A stretch of DNA of 64,000 bases from contig NC_134106.1 of the NCBI RefSeq assembly GCF_040939455.1, positions 82,591,001-82,655,000 on the forward strand, read 5' to 3'. Of the stretch, positions 11,430-23,439 are shown in pieces (position 1 is the stretch's first letter; the number at the start of each line of letters is the position of its first letter). A model generated the notes under the pieces. The model worked only from the letters and a program-made list of their open reading frames with translations, was not told the DNA's origin and made no database searches. This stretch comes from Microcebus murinus. Taxonomy: Eukaryota; Chordata; Mammalia; Primates; Cheirogaleidae. The translations under genes and the position numbers were made by a program.

Positions 11430-11640
11430 CCTCCAAAACTAGACTCTCTAGGTGCAGGTCAAATTCCTGTGTGACTTTGGGAAAGTTACTTAATCTCTCT
11501 GTGTCTGAGTTTCTTTCCTGTGTACAGTGCGGATCATCACAGCTATCCGATAAAATGTTTACAAGGATTAGAAGACTTAATATTTAATTAAAGGGCTTGG
11601 AAAACATTATAAACCTCAATAAGTGTTAGATATGTTCATT
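11430..11640 (+). mobile_element. MIR SINE, second of a pair
   Basis: A more complete MIR: 'cctgtgtgactttgggaaag', 'ttacttaatctctctgtgtc', 'ttacaaggattagaagactt' and 'cctcaataagtgttaga'. It has the same orientation as the copy just upstream and shares 'acttaatctctctgtgtct' with it. Confidence 0.75.
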
Positions 11641-12338
11641 AAGTGCTCAATAATTAGTTCATTTCACTTAATGTCAGATGGGTAGTGGAAGTGATAGGTT
11701 CTCCCTCCATTCCTTCAAGGATTATAAAAGATAAATCAAGGAAGCCAAAGCCCTCCTCTAATTTACCTCTCTCCTCTATGATATCCCTGCTGTTCCTTCT
11801 GTTTAAATTAGTATGGTAGAATGTGAGCTCATTTTTGTTGTTGTTGTTTTTGTTCTGAGACTAACGGTTAGCATTCAAATACCCCTTTCCTACTTCTTCA
11901 CACCATGTGGTATTCATTCTTATGAAGCACTGTTAAATAATAATCATGACTTCTGTAATCATTTATTGGACATAAAAATTATCTTTATGGTCCCTAGACA
12001 GGGCCCTCTTTCTCCTGACCACCCATATTCCTTTGCCATTCATTGATCCATCCAAGCAGCTTTGGCTTCACACTATCTATCCCAGACAATTCTGTTAACT
12101 TCTCCAGCCACACATCACTTCTCTTTCTTGACCTTCAAAATTTATCTTGAAGCCAACAGTAAATTCTAGCTCACTTTCCAAGCTCTACCATACTTGTCAT
12201 GTCTTTTTTACCTATATTTTAATTGTTGAATTATAGACCTGGCAACCAAGATTTCATGTCCTTTAAGTGGTGAAATGCATCTGGGAAAAAAAAAAGACTA
12301 TAGAATATGAAATGTATATTTGAAAAATATTTAAAAGC
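11641..12338. other. Unique DNA with pyrimidine-rich stretches
   Basis: No gene. The pyrimidine-rich text at about 11690-11800 and 11997-12230 could be decayed L2, but nothing decisive is visible. Confidence 0.4.
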
Positions 12339-12347
12339 TGAAGACAA

Positions 12348-12649
12348 AGGCTGGGCAAGGTGGTTTGCACCTGTAATCCTAGCACTCTGGAAGGCCAAGG
12401 AAGAAGGATGGCTTGAGGTCAGGAGTTCGAGATCAGCCTGAACAAGAGAGACTCCATCTCCATTAAAAATAGAAAAAAATTAGCCGGGCATGGTGGTGCA
12501 TGCCTGTAGTCCCAGCTACTTGGGAGGCTGAGGCAGGAGGATTCCTCAAGCCCAGGAGTTTGAGGTTGCTGTGAGCTAGGCTGACACAGTGGCAACTCTA
12601 GCCCAGGTGACAGAACAAGACTCTGTCTCAGGAAACAAACAAAAAAAGG
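12348..12649 (+). mobile_element. Alu dimer, strepsirrhine type
   Basis: Starts 'ggctgggcaaggtggtttgc'. The right arm has 'gttgctgtgagctaggctga' and ends 'gactctgtctca' plus an A/C-rich tail. Target-site duplication tgaagacaa lies at 12339-12347 and 12650-12658. Left-arm divergence (caaggtggtttgcac) suggests an older copy. Confidence 0.95.
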
Positions 12650-12659
12650 TGAAGACAAT

Positions 12660-13224
12660 ACCAACAATGCTGTAATAATTATTCAAATCCCTCCTACTAC
12701 ATATTCCAATCACTAGCACTAAAGGATGAGGAAAAATTGAAAGAAAGGCAGAACTGTCTCAACCATTCTATTGTGGACATGAGAATCAGGCCAAAATAAA
12801 AGATTTAAGCAAGACCAACTCCTGTAGTATCAAATGTGCACGTGGAGAGATGGAAATTATATATGAACCTGAATGTTGACATGGTATCCCGTATAACAGG
12901 GGGACCACACATTTCAGAAATGTAACATTAAGAGCTGTAACTGATCATGGAGCTCCTACACCACATTTGTGCTTTATATATGCTATTTATACTCCACCAA
13001 CATAGCTACTATTATTTCCATATAAAGAGTAACAAAGTTGAAGGGAGGGGTCTCATCAGTCAAGAAGTGGACAGCACAGCCCTCCATGTCCACTCTACCC
13101 CCAGTAGCACCTGCTGTCACTGTCTCCATTTCTGCTGCTTCTTTCTTATCTATTCCACTTGTTACCACCTGGCACTACAACATATCTGCGTATGTTTGTT
13201 TCCTGATAATTTCCTCTCTAACAC
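12660..13224. other. Unique DNA
   Basis: No gene or repeat recognised. Short overlapping frames on both strands around 12950-13240 show no family resemblance. Confidence 0.4.
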
Positions 13225-13345
13225 TGACGCTCCCTGAGAACCAGCGCTTTGTCAGTTTGGTTCATCACTGGAATGCCAGACCACAGAACAGTGCCTAGCA
13301 GGGAGTAGAGGTCCATAAATATTTGTGTAATGAAATAATTTTAAA
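13225..13345 (+). mobile_element. L2 3' end fragment
   Basis: 'ctccctgagaaccagcgctt', 'gtcagtttggttcatcactg', 'agaacagtgcctagcaggga' and 'cataaatatttgtgtaatga' match the order of the L2 terminus. Confidence 0.75.
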
Positions 13346-15609
13346 AATCTAACCACATAGGAATCAAATACCTTATCTTACCCAAACTTAGAATCTAAGT
13401 GTGATTCAGACCAGGCTCTGCATTATAGTAAAGCACATTTCCCTCCACAATGCCATGTCACCGCTCAGGTTTCCAAATGACTTTTTTCCATCACTAAACT
13501 TGACCTCAGAGGGGCATCCCATTTTCTTGTATCCAGCCCTCCAGGCCAAGTCCAATACAACAGCAGAAACAAATGGAAGATCTAATCCATCTCTGTAGCC
13601 AAGAATACTGTCTAAGATACTGTAAAGAGGATGCAGCAGAATAGGCAGTTTTCAACAGGAAATGTGATTGATTTAGCCCTAACTTACTAATTGCATTTTA
13701 TACAGAGAGTTTACACACGCCACTTTTCACGAAGCTCTGAGGAAAAAGGGAAGAGAAGGAAAGAACATTAAAAAGAAGAGTATGCCATTCATGTTGACTA
13801 ATGAAGGCATCTCTATCTTGTGTGACCACCTTTTCATGTGTTCCTTTTAAAACTGCAATCAATGAAGAGGACAGACATTCTCAGTATTAATGGACATTTG
13901 ATTAGGCAGAAGTATGCCTTCCCCATGCTAATGATCAGCAATGCTCCTCTGTATGTGAATTTCATTGCCCTGAGAAAAATACGTCTTTCATTTGCATGAT
14001 TTAAAAACCCCTCTCAATCATCTAACATTAATTCAGTTAAATATTTTTAACTCAAAAGATAGTTCAATATAATGGTGCATGTCTTTTCCCAAAATTGCTT
14101 TGAATTTCCAAGTGTGATACCTTGAAAACTCTACGGATCTCTACGGACTTTGATGATGACATTGACTTTAATGGCAAAAGAATTTCTACCCCCATCTCAT
14201 TGCGTTCTATTCTGAGCCTATTCTAAAATTGCTCACACCTAAGCCCAGTTGGAACCCAGGTGCCATTTCTGTTACTTAACCAGCAGCTGCGTCTTTTAAA
14301 TCATTGCCCCTTCATTGAAGATGGGACGTTTTAAATACGTTTTTCAATAAAAAAGGATATGTCTAGCAGCTGTATAGGAGCTGATCTCATCCCTTCCCTT
14401 TTATCTCATATAACACTCACCACAGACTAACATAATGGTCCTCATCCGTGAAAATTTGTAATTCATGCTAGCCAAAGAACAGGAAAATTCAATGAAAGAA
14501 ACAATCCTTTAAAATGTCATTTCTTTTCCCTCTTTTCATATTTGAAACACTAAAACTTCATGGTTAGTTATTATAAAAGAAGGTGTAGGAAATGAGGTGA
14601 AAACAATTCTTAAAATTGAAAAGTGGATATTGTAACACAAGAGAAAATAGGCAAACATATTAAACTAATTATTAATGACCTTGTGTTTACTCCTCACAGT
14701 GAAATTTTGGACACAATAGAATCTTGCATGTATCGCAGATTGATGCTCTTTTTTTCTTTTTTTTCAAATGAACTTCAAATACCTTAATATGACCCAGTTC
14801 AAGCTATATATGGAGATACACTCCTGGTAGAAACTGATTCTGTGTTTGCAGAAAGTCATAAATTCTCGCTTCTTTAATAATCACTCTCTGGAAAGCTAAG
14901 ATCAGGAAAAGTGAACATTGGCTATATTTTTTATGTTGAAAACATGAAATTATATTTTTCTTTTTGAATTTTGCATATTATCCCTTGAGTTTTCTGTATC
15001 TGTGAGTTCATCATAAGAGATGGGTCTATAACTGTGTACATTTGTGAATGCATCAAATATGATCTTTTGTTCTATGCTGGATAATGTTGAACACACAAAG
15101 GTGAGAAGCTTACAATAGTATGAGGGGTGATAAGATAAATATTAATAATACCAATAACACAAGGCATCATGGTATTTGGATCAAGTGGAAGTCCAGATGA
15201 AGTGCTGTGCTATTTGAAGGATGAACTGATCAATTTTCTCTTGGAGATATTAAATAGATTTCCAGAAGGAAAAAAGTGTTGACTGACCTTTCCTGTGCTT
15301 GCCTTTGGAGAGGAGGTTGGGCATTAATACAAGAGTTGTGCCCAGCTGTGAGCTGGAGAAGCATGGAGAACATGCACAAAGGAATAAATATTAGTGTTTC
15401 TTTTAGTTGTAGAATGAAATGATCATCAGTGATTAGTAGCAGATAGTCTATAATGGGAATTTGGGATTGGATCATAGAAAACCGTATAATTTAGGACAGC
15501 TTCTTGAAAAATCTAAATATGTGTAGAACTTGAATTGCATGGCAAGCAAAAATTCCTTTGAGAATAAATGCTACTATGGTTATTTTATTTTTTAAATTCA
15601 CCATTTATT
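13346..15609. other. Long unique block; possible regulatory DNA at 13.6-14.7 kb
   Basis: No gene and no transposon recognised across about 2.2 kb. Two POU-octamer-like words, ATGCTAAT (13925-13932) and ATTTGCAT (13990-13997), lie 57 bp apart in an otherwise repeat-free stretch. Regulatory function is inference only. Confidence 0.4.
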
Positions 15610-15805
15610 TAGTGCTATGTAATAATGATGTCTAACAGTGAGCACTATCTGCAATGAATTTCACATATATTATTCTATTCTGTGAGATTGATATTACCAT
15701 TGCTATTTTAAAGAGAAAAAATTAGGATTTTCTCCTAAGATCACAAGTCTCAAAAGCGACAAAGCCAGTGTTGGGTCTGGGCTATCTAACCTAATGCTCA
15801 CCTGT
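15610..15805 (-). mobile_element. MIR SINE, reverse orientation
   Basis: 'catttatttagtgctatgta', then 'tttcacatatattattctat', 'attaccattgctattttaaa', 'atcacaagtctcaaaagcga' and 'gtgttgggtctgggct' follow the reverse complement of MIR. Confidence 0.65.
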
Positions 15806-15907
15806 TAGTGTGCCAGGGTGCATGAGCAAGGGGAAAGGCACAGTGGGCCAGAGCATTGTCAATGGAATGAGTTGCACCTGTATGAATAGTTCATTTAAAT
15901 GTGATTA

Positions 15908-16630
15908 ACAATGAGATATCATTTAACTCCAGTGAGAAGGGCTTTTATCAAAAAGTCCCGATACAACAAATGTGGATGTGGATGCAAAGAGATAGGAACA
16001 CTCATACACTGCTGGTGGAACCAAACTAGTGCATCCTCTATAAAAGGTAATATGGAGATACCCCAAAGAATTAAAAGCAGAACTACCATTTGATCCAGCA
16101 ATCCCACCACTGGGTATTTGCTCAAAGAAAAAAAAAAAAAGACATTCTGTAAAAACGATATCTGCATGTGAATGTTTATAGCAGCACAATTCACAATTGC
16201 AAAGATGTGGAAACAACCCAAGTGCCTATCAATACATGAGTCGATTAATAAAATGTAATATATATATATACCATGGAGTACTACTCAGCCATTAAAAATA
16301 TAATGAACTAATACCTCTTATATAATCCTGGATGGAACTGGAACCCATTCTTCTAAGTGAAGTATTACAAGAATGGATAAACAAACACCACATGTATTCA
16401 CCCTTAAATTGGTACTAATCAATCAACACTTATATGCACATTTGGAAGTAACATTCATCAGGGATCAGACAGGTGGTGGGAGAAGAGGGGATGGTAAATT
16501 CACACCCAGTGAATGGGTGCATGCTGTCTAGGGAATGGACATTCTTATAGCTCTGGCTCAGACAGTGTAAAGGCAATGTATGTGACTAAAGCATTTGTAC
16601 CCCTGTAATATTCAGAAATAAAAAAAAGGA
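15908..16630 (+). mobile_element. L1 3' end, strepsirrhine lineage
   Basis: 5'-truncated inside ORF2 at 'acaatgagatatcatttaac'. It continues through 'atacactgctggtggaacca', 'gcagcacaattcacaattgc' and 'ccatggagtactactcagcc', then a 3' UTR ending 'gtacccctgtaatattcaga' and an A-rich tail. Closely related to 7567-8965, covering only its last part. Frames are broken. Confidence 0.9.
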
Positions 16631-17281
16631 AGACAAAATTAAACAAAAAATGGTTAATTATCATATGTATCTTACTACTAACTTAGACACTTTTTTCCTC
16701 AAGATCTTTTCATAGAAGCAGGATTATTGAAAGACTTTCCAGAAATTTGAAAGAGATGAAATAAATGGCAAAGAATCAATGGGAATAGTACATAAACAGG
16801 CACCATTTTATGATTTATCTAAGTATACACAAAAAGAAGAAAGTCTTTGCTGGAAGAATTAATTTTTCACTTTCCTAAATATTTTTAAATATAGCAGCTA
16901 CCAACCACATATTAGGCAAACAGAGGATAAAATCCTTTTCTGTTGGGCTAAAAAGCATTAAATGCTTTGCTCAAAACTCATTGGTCAATAATCTTCTGGG
17001 AATGATTTCTGGGAGAAAGCTGCAATTATGAATTCGGCAAGACTATGTGGGGTGCAGGTGGGAAGACGCATCCCTCTAGGCTCCACTTTACCTGCTCTGA
17101 GCCTAATGCTTCCCTTGGCTCTGCCCTCATTTCTTTCCTTTTTTTTTTTTTTTTTTTTTGTTGTTTTATTTTTTTGTTTTAACTTTTACTTCGTAAACAG
17201 TACATGTTTTAAAATGCTAAGAATCCAAAAACTAACACAGCGTTCAAAGCAAATTAAATCAGTGGTTTATATAGCATAATG
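16631..17281. other. Unique DNA with a 21-nt T run
   Basis: Contains a poly-T tract (17139-17159) followed by 'gttgttttatttttttg'. A T run like this can mark a minus-strand retrocopy, but the adjoining sequence does not resemble a gene or repeat I know. Confidence 0.4.
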
Positions 17282-17563
17282 TCATAATATTTTCCATACT
17301 ATTTTCCCTTGCCTTATTAATATAACCATCAGTCTATTAGCTTTAACTGCTGCTGAAGACTGAGCAGATGTCTTCAGTGAATACTTCCATCCATAATTAC
17401 CCCTTATTTTTTTCCTGAGAAGTTCAGCTAATTCAGATCCTACCAATGTATATGAAAAGTTTAAATGATTTCTCCCCAAATGCATTACCTTTTTCTTATC
17501 TACATTAAATTCCATCTGTCATTATGTTGCGCAGTCTCACACTTTGATTAGATCCTTCTGGAG
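17282..17563 (-). pseudogene. CR1/L3-type LINE reverse transcriptase relic
   Basis: Read on the minus strand, the segment encodes the C-terminal part of a CR1-clade RT. A run of about 77 codons without a stop includes MEFNVDKKKVMHLGRN, then SELAE, TSAQSSAAVKAN and a basic tail. These line up with the family pattern FNVDKCKVMHLGRN ... L ... KDLGV ... QC..A..KAN..LG.I. Upstream codons (LQKDLIKV, then stops where tryptophan is expected before QMEF) extend the similarity to 17563. The conserved KC cysteine is K, and the KDLGV block is out of frame, so there is at least one frameshift. It is a dead fossil, but well preserved for a mammalian CR1/L3 copy. The family comparison is from memory. Confidence 0.75.
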
Positions 17564-18334
17564 TTTTTAACAATCCTTGCTACTTTTTTACTAACCTAAA
17601 TAATCTCACAGCATTTTGTAGAAGAACTTTTTAACAGTTATGACTTTTTGCCAGCCTTGCCTTTGTATGGATTTGCTATTAGTATTGTGTATGCATAGAA
17701 ACGTGTTAAGTGTGATGGTTCAGCAATGAAAAAGCAGAGACACTAAAACAAAAACAAAAACAAAAAAAATACAAACGAAATAAAATCAAGTCTGGAAACC
17801 TTTTACTGCCTTTTTATGCAGTGTTAACATATATGGGTTTCTGAAATGATATTGATTAATTGCCACTAGAGAAGCAGGAGAATTCGCTGGCAATTGTATC
17901 TTCCACCCAAAATTTTGAGTATCTGGGCATCTTATTTTCTGTGATTTCCAAATCCATGGAAATAATTTTAATTGGAAAAAAATCTGCTATTGATCCTCAT
18001 TCTTCAAAGACATTAAAAAAAAAACAAAAACTATTTGTCATTATATTATTTCCCACCAGAATGAATCACTTTTCTGATTTTCAAAGCACAAATTGGTTAC
18101 CTGAGTATTAAGAACTCCTAAGTAAGCTTTTCCAGGAACAAGGGTAACTGTTTTCTTGCAGCTTATTTTAACCAAAGGTAGAGGTGGGTAGTTATCTAGT
18201 TGATTTGTTCCAAACTTTAGGATTATTTTTCCACTTCCCCAACCAGGATCACCAAATCCAATCAAGTTCTTGAAGTTGGAAGGGACTAAAGGTCATTGTT
18301 TTAACCTCCAACTCAAGGGACACATGTCTTCCAT
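17564..18334. other. Unique DNA
   Basis: No gene. A short phrase at 18270-18300 (gttggaagggactaaaggtc) is reminiscent of an old mammalian repeat ('ctggaagggaccttagagat') but is too short to assign. Confidence 0.4.
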
Positions 18335-18450
18335 TTATTCATTGACTCAAGAAATAGTAAATGAATACCCAACCTCTGTGAGGACTGGGAATATAACCGT
18401 GAACACAACAGAGATGGTCCCTGACCTTCTGAGCCATCCTGGACTAGCGA
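18335..18450 (-). mobile_element. L2 fragment, reverse orientation
   Basis: 'catttattcattgactcaag', 'ctctgtgaggactgggaata' and 'gtgaacacaacagagatggt' match the reverse complement of the L2 3' region (attcattcaacaaatattta ... gggatacagcagtgaacaaa). Confidence 0.65.
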
Positions 18451-18499
18451 TTCTATCACTGGGTTCCAGTCCTTCTATTCCTAGGGAATAGTTAAACTT

Positions 18500-18715
18500 A
18501 AATACAGTTTATTAGGGGCTAATTATTTCAGGCATTATGTTAAGTGATTTGCTTATATTACCAAATTTATTAGTTATTAATATTCTATACAGAGACTCAT
18601 TCTCATTTTAAGGATGAAGAAATTGAAGTTAAGAAAGATTAATGGTCTTGCTCAATGTAATTGAATGAACTAAAACTGGAATTCTCGTACATCCCATTCC
18701 AAACCCCTTTCTGTC
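18500..18715 (-). mobile_element. MIR SINE, reverse orientation
   Basis: 'attatgttaagtgatttgct', 'ctcattttaaggatgaagaa' and 'gaagttaagaaagattaatg' follow the reverse complement of MIR. Confidence 0.65.
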
Positions 18716-19059
18716 CATTCCCTTTGGATCCAAATATTTGCTAAGAATCCCACCTTACATTAATCTACAATCACATTCTTGGAAAAGTTGATTCATAGGT
18801 TATGGCTCTATCATATGAAGTTGGAGAAATTTATTTCTTTTTCCTGTATAAATGTCTTAAACCATTGAAGACAGTTTTCAAGTTATTCCTATTTTTCTCC
18901 CTCCCACCTTAACTTCCCCACAAGACAGCACAAAGCCCCTAGAATTCCAAACAATTTTTTGTGGCGGTACAGTTTTCTTAAACTCTTTATAAAATGGGTC
19001 ACCAAAAACTAGAGATATTGTATACTTGTTAGCAGTTTATTACCTCTTTTGATGCCCAT

Positions 19060-19165
19060 AAAACCATGGAGTTATGTCTTACTCTCACTTTCATTGAGGA
19101 AACCAGGGCTTGGTGAAGTTATACCATTTGATTCAGGAAACATGCAAGTAAGGGACAGACAAGAG
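19060..19165 (-). mobile_element. Possible MIR fragment
   Basis: 'cactttcattgaggaaacca', 'gggcttggtgaagtta' and 'catgcaagtaagggaca' resemble the reverse MIR core (cattttacagatgaggaaact ... gctagtaagtggcaga). Weak. Confidence 0.4.
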
Positions 19166-19616
19166 CAAACAAGGTCTTCTGGAATCTGCCAGATCATTTG
19201 TAAAAATAATCATTTCTTATAGATCTAAGTAATTATTGCTTATTGATCCACATTTGAGCATTAAACAAAGTGAAAATGATTGGCAATAAAATTCAGCATT
19301 TACCTTCTTTGAAAATATGCAATGCATCCATAGTTTCCTGTATAACTAGGCATTCTAATGCTCCTTTGAGAATACCATCCCAGTTGCCTGACTTCTTCAA
19401 TTCAAAGGAATACAAGAATATTCCGTTTTCACATAAAGCCAAGATCAACTGCAGGCTTGGCCCACCTTTCAGAGCAATATTCTCAAAGTTGCTTCATGGC
19501 AAGAGGAGAGTAGAGGGAGATACAGAAAATACAGCCTTGGGATTAAATAAGATGAGGAAGAGGAGATAGCAAAGGCATCAGAAGGCTTGAGAAATTTACA
19601 CAAGAAAAAAAAAAAG

Positions 19617-19941
19617 GGCCGGGCGCGGTGGCTCACGCTTGTAATCCTAGCACTCTTGGAGGCCGAGGCGGGCGGATTGCTCAAGATCAGGAGTTCAAAA
19701 CCAGCCTGAGCGAGACCCTGTCTCTACTATAAAAATAGAAAGAAACTAATTGGCCAACTAATATATATATATAAAATTAGCCGGGCATGGTGGCACGTGC
19801 CTGTAGTCCCAGCTACTCGGGAGGCTGAGGCAGGAGGATTGCTTGAGCCCAGGAGTTTGAGGTTGCTGTGAGCTAGGCTGACGCAAGGCACTCACTCTAG
19901 CCTGGGCAACAAAGTGAGACTCTGTCTCAAAAAAAAAAAAG
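19617..19941 (+). mobile_element. Young Alu dimer, strepsirrhine type
   Basis: Starts 'ggccgggcgcggtggctcac'. The linker contains 'ggccaactaatatatata', and the right arm has 'gttgctgtgagctaggctga' followed by 'cgcaaggcactcactctagc'. Retained CpGs (gccgaggcgggcgg) indicate a young copy. An A tail is present; the A-rich flanks hide the target-site duplication. Confidence 0.97.
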
Positions 19942-22889
19942 GAGTTACTATTCCTAGGGAACGTGTCCCTACTTACACCCAGGGAGCGGGGTGCCTCTGT
20001 GTGGGAGTGTATATATGCTCATTCTATAAGAATTGACTAAACCTTGTTAATCTCTAGGCGCTGCTCTGTGCTGCATTGAGGGAAGATACAACCGGCATAA
20101 GGTCCTCTGTCTTTAATGAATTCACATCTTTATTAGACTCACATATATAACTATGTATGTGTACATATGAATATATATGCATAAATATGCATTCCTATCT
20201 ATTGAATTATTTATATTTGGGTCCGGTTGTTTCTGGCACAACACGTTCTAAGAACAGCTCCACCCACCCCTTAGCAGCTGGCATCTCCAATCATAATAAT
20301 GACCACAATTTGCTGCATCCCAGAAACCCTGCAAATCATATACACACTCTTGGAAGGAGTTGGTGCAAGAGTTTGCTTTTATGAGATCTTTTTTTTTTTC
20401 AATGTCTCCTCACAGCGAGCACTTTAGAAAAGCAAATTATTTTGAAGGATAGTCCTTGTTGCTATTATAATGTTCAGGTCATTATAACCTTTAAGAAATC
20501 TACAGGGGAGCTTATGTGGACCAAACAATAAAATAAACCCTTTTTCTCAGTGCTAGGATTAGGGTCTATACAAGCCAAGTTTCAAGTGACAGATGAGGAA
20601 AATGCACGGAGGAGTAAGTTCTCCCTGCATCTCCACATCTTCCCGTGAGCTGGAGAGTGAACTTTAAGTATTTGTAGCACCAGCCTTGATCCTTCTCGAG
20701 GTCAGAAGAGGAGGCCTACAGTCAGTTTAACAAGACCATGTGATCAACTGACGTGCTTAGCTTCTGCATATTTTAATGGGAATAGTATCTAGAATTAAAA
20801 TTAGAAAAAAATGCAAAAAAGGCATTATGGTTGAGAAAATTTGAAAAGCAGTTAGTGACTGAGTGGTATGTTCACTTAAATATCTGTGGTATTTGCGTGT
20901 TTGTGAACCTTAATACAGTAAATAACTTCTCTTTTATGCATATCCCTGGTAGCCTTTCATTTTTATCTAAACCTGGTCACAAATATATTACTGAATAAAA
21001 AAAATCACTTAGATATTTTGCTAAGATGAGTCTAACCTATTCTCCAAAGCTCTTTCAAGACATGCTTGAACAAGCTCTTGCTCTACCTACTATATCCTGC
21101 TGCAGAAGATGACAGACCTTGTTTACAATACCTTCCTATAAGCCAACTCATAACATTTTAATTTAATGGGATTTGTAACTCATGTTTCAATTAAAAGTAA
21201 AATTATTACGTTCCTTAGTTTGTGTGATTTTTTTTGATAGAATAGTACATTTATATGGTAATTTTCCAAAGATCAACTTTATTTATCGGGAAGAAGCTAT
21301 TCCAAGATTGTTGTATATTTTCTTTGCTTCTGAAATGTTATCACACTTAATTGCCTGATCTTATTTGGGTTGCAATCATAGTCATTAATTAGTAGGAAGG
21401 TGAGGGACAGCATCATATCTAACTATCTGTTATGGCTGCTTTAATGAGGAAAATACCTGCCATCATTTTAAAGGCATCCTGTATACTTCACAAATACAGC
21501 TTGCTGTAGCATTCTCATTTAGGCTGTGAACATCAAAGGAAATTGATGTCAGGTGTGAACAGAAGCTGTTGAATATATCTGCTGAGGAAACTGAGTGGTG
21601 TGTCTGGAGAGGAGAGATGAAGGGCAGCTTATAACATTAACGAAACTACAGGTAATTAGTGTAAACTTTCAATGGCTGGTATGTCTCAGGAATAAAAAAA
21701 ATGTTATTTATAGTTATGCCCTACAATACTACAAAGTTTAAGATAGTTCTGTTGTTTTCATTTTCAACCTCTATGAGAAGGCAGGAAATAAAGTCAAATA
21801 ATGAAAAGGCATCGTTTTCGCTATATATTTATATAATCATTTGTATTTATATATCATAGAGAAAACATGGTTTAGAATCAAAAGAAAACTACGTTTTATA
21901 ATTATAATAAAAATGGCAACTTATAAGTTTTAGGTACCTCCCTTACTTCCCATTATATTATTTATTCCAAAAAAGCAAATGGAAAACTAAATGATTGATT
22001 AATAAAATGAATGGCTTTGATAAATATTTCTTTTAGAGCAAAAATAAATACATCGAATTTGTAATATTTTTAAACGGATTTCGTTAAAACTAAACTTAGA
22101 TATGGTGTGTGTGTAATGCAATGTGCCAAAATAATATTTACATTCCAAAAAGAGTGTTACAATACATTATACAAAAAAAAAAAGCTTCTTTAAGCAATGC
22201 CAAACTACAGATGTACATGGTAGACTGTAGCAGCTTCCAAAGATTTTAGCACATAGCACTTCCTACCACCATTGGGGAAATCATTCCTGAGTTGATCATG
22301 GGGAGCAATGTAATTGATACTAGCATGGTGCTTTCCTTGGCTTCAAAAGGGTAGATTTCACTTCCTTACTGATCTTTGAATATTCTGAAGTTCTTTATCC
22401 TCCACTTTCCTTTCACAAAAGGCACTACTGAGGAGGGCAGAAGTTCCCCCAGAAATTGGCATCTGCTAATATTCAGCCATGAAGGGGTGTTCCTCTGTGC
22501 TTGGAGCTACAATTTTTTTCTGCTGTGAATAAATGATTTTACTCATCATGCTTATGATGTATGACTATCCTTTATTTACATATACTGGTCACTTATTTGT
22601 AGATTTGGCTGATTAGATCCAATTTTCTCAGTGACTATTGATTGTAATCAGAACAGCTTCTGTTTCCTTATGAGTAGATCAATATAACTGACAAACTTCA
22701 CTTTCCCTCAAAATTACTACTATTCCGTGTACTAAACCCTTCAACACTTGCTTATAGGATTATCCAACTTATCCATTCCACTATGCTTTTGTGGAATAAC
22801 ATTTTTATTGCCATCTTCCTAATATCTTTGATATTTTATAGTTGCATAAGATATTTCTCACAATCTTATATGCTTATAAGTAGTCTAAG
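19942..22889. other. Long unique AT-rich block
   Basis: Nearly 3 kb without a gene. A decayed L2-like phrase (reverse) may lie at 20055-20140. AT-rich text with repeated tatgcat-type words lies at 20140-20215. Nothing else was recognised. Confidence 0.45.
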
Positions 22890-23076
22890 TCTGCACAGCC
22901 CAATACAATAAGTAGCCTCTAGACACATGTAGCTACTTAAATTTAAATTAATTAAAATTAAATTTAATTAAGAATTAGTTCCTCAGTTGCCACATTACAA
23001 GTGCTCAGTGGCTCTGTATGTTATAGGACATATCCATCATTATAAGAAGGTTTTTTGGACAGTCCTGGTTTAGGTG
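22890..23076 (-). mobile_element. MER5A-type hAT-Charlie MITE
   Basis: 'ctgcacagcccaatacaata', 'tagacacatgtagctactta', 'atttaaattaattaaaatta', 'cctcagttgccacattacaa', 'gtgctcagtggctctgtatg' and the closing 'ttggacagtcctg' reproduce the reverse complement of MER5A almost end to end. Length about 187 bp, as expected. Non-coding. Confidence 0.85.
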
Positions 23077-23439
23077 TTATAATCCTACATCATCTTGTTA
23101 AAACAATCATTTCAATCATAGCTGAGAAAGTATCCCATCTAGGGTGGGATAACTTGTGAAAAACACAAACTGGCCAATGTCAGAGATTCAACACACTTAC
23201 CCACATAAAATTCTTTGAAGTATATCACTTTGAGAGAAATAACTATTTTTTAATTTTTTTTCATTTTCTTTTTTTAATTAAATACGATCTTTCAAATTAA
23301 AAGCCCCTCATCCAGCCTAACGTAATAATTAAATATAAGTATACATTTTTAGTTAGTAAGAAATTTTACACAGAGTCTGGTCTACACCAGCTTTAGAAGA
23401 ACACCAAATTCCCCAGATAGGTTTAGGTTTATTGGCCTG

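Noticed and set aside
12419..12667. 82-codon frame on the minus strand rich in Ser/Pro ([21 protein letters not shown] style)
   Set aside because: It is the well-known spurious antisense translation of an Alu (12348-12649).
17139..17159. Poly-T possibly marking a minus-strand processed pseudogene
   Set aside because: The sequence downstream leads into a CR1/L3 relic and unique DNA, with no recognisable mRNA.
17028..17279. 83-codon frame with a long Phe run that looks like a signal or membrane segment
   Set aside because: The Phe run is a 21-nt T homopolymer; no other evidence for a gene.
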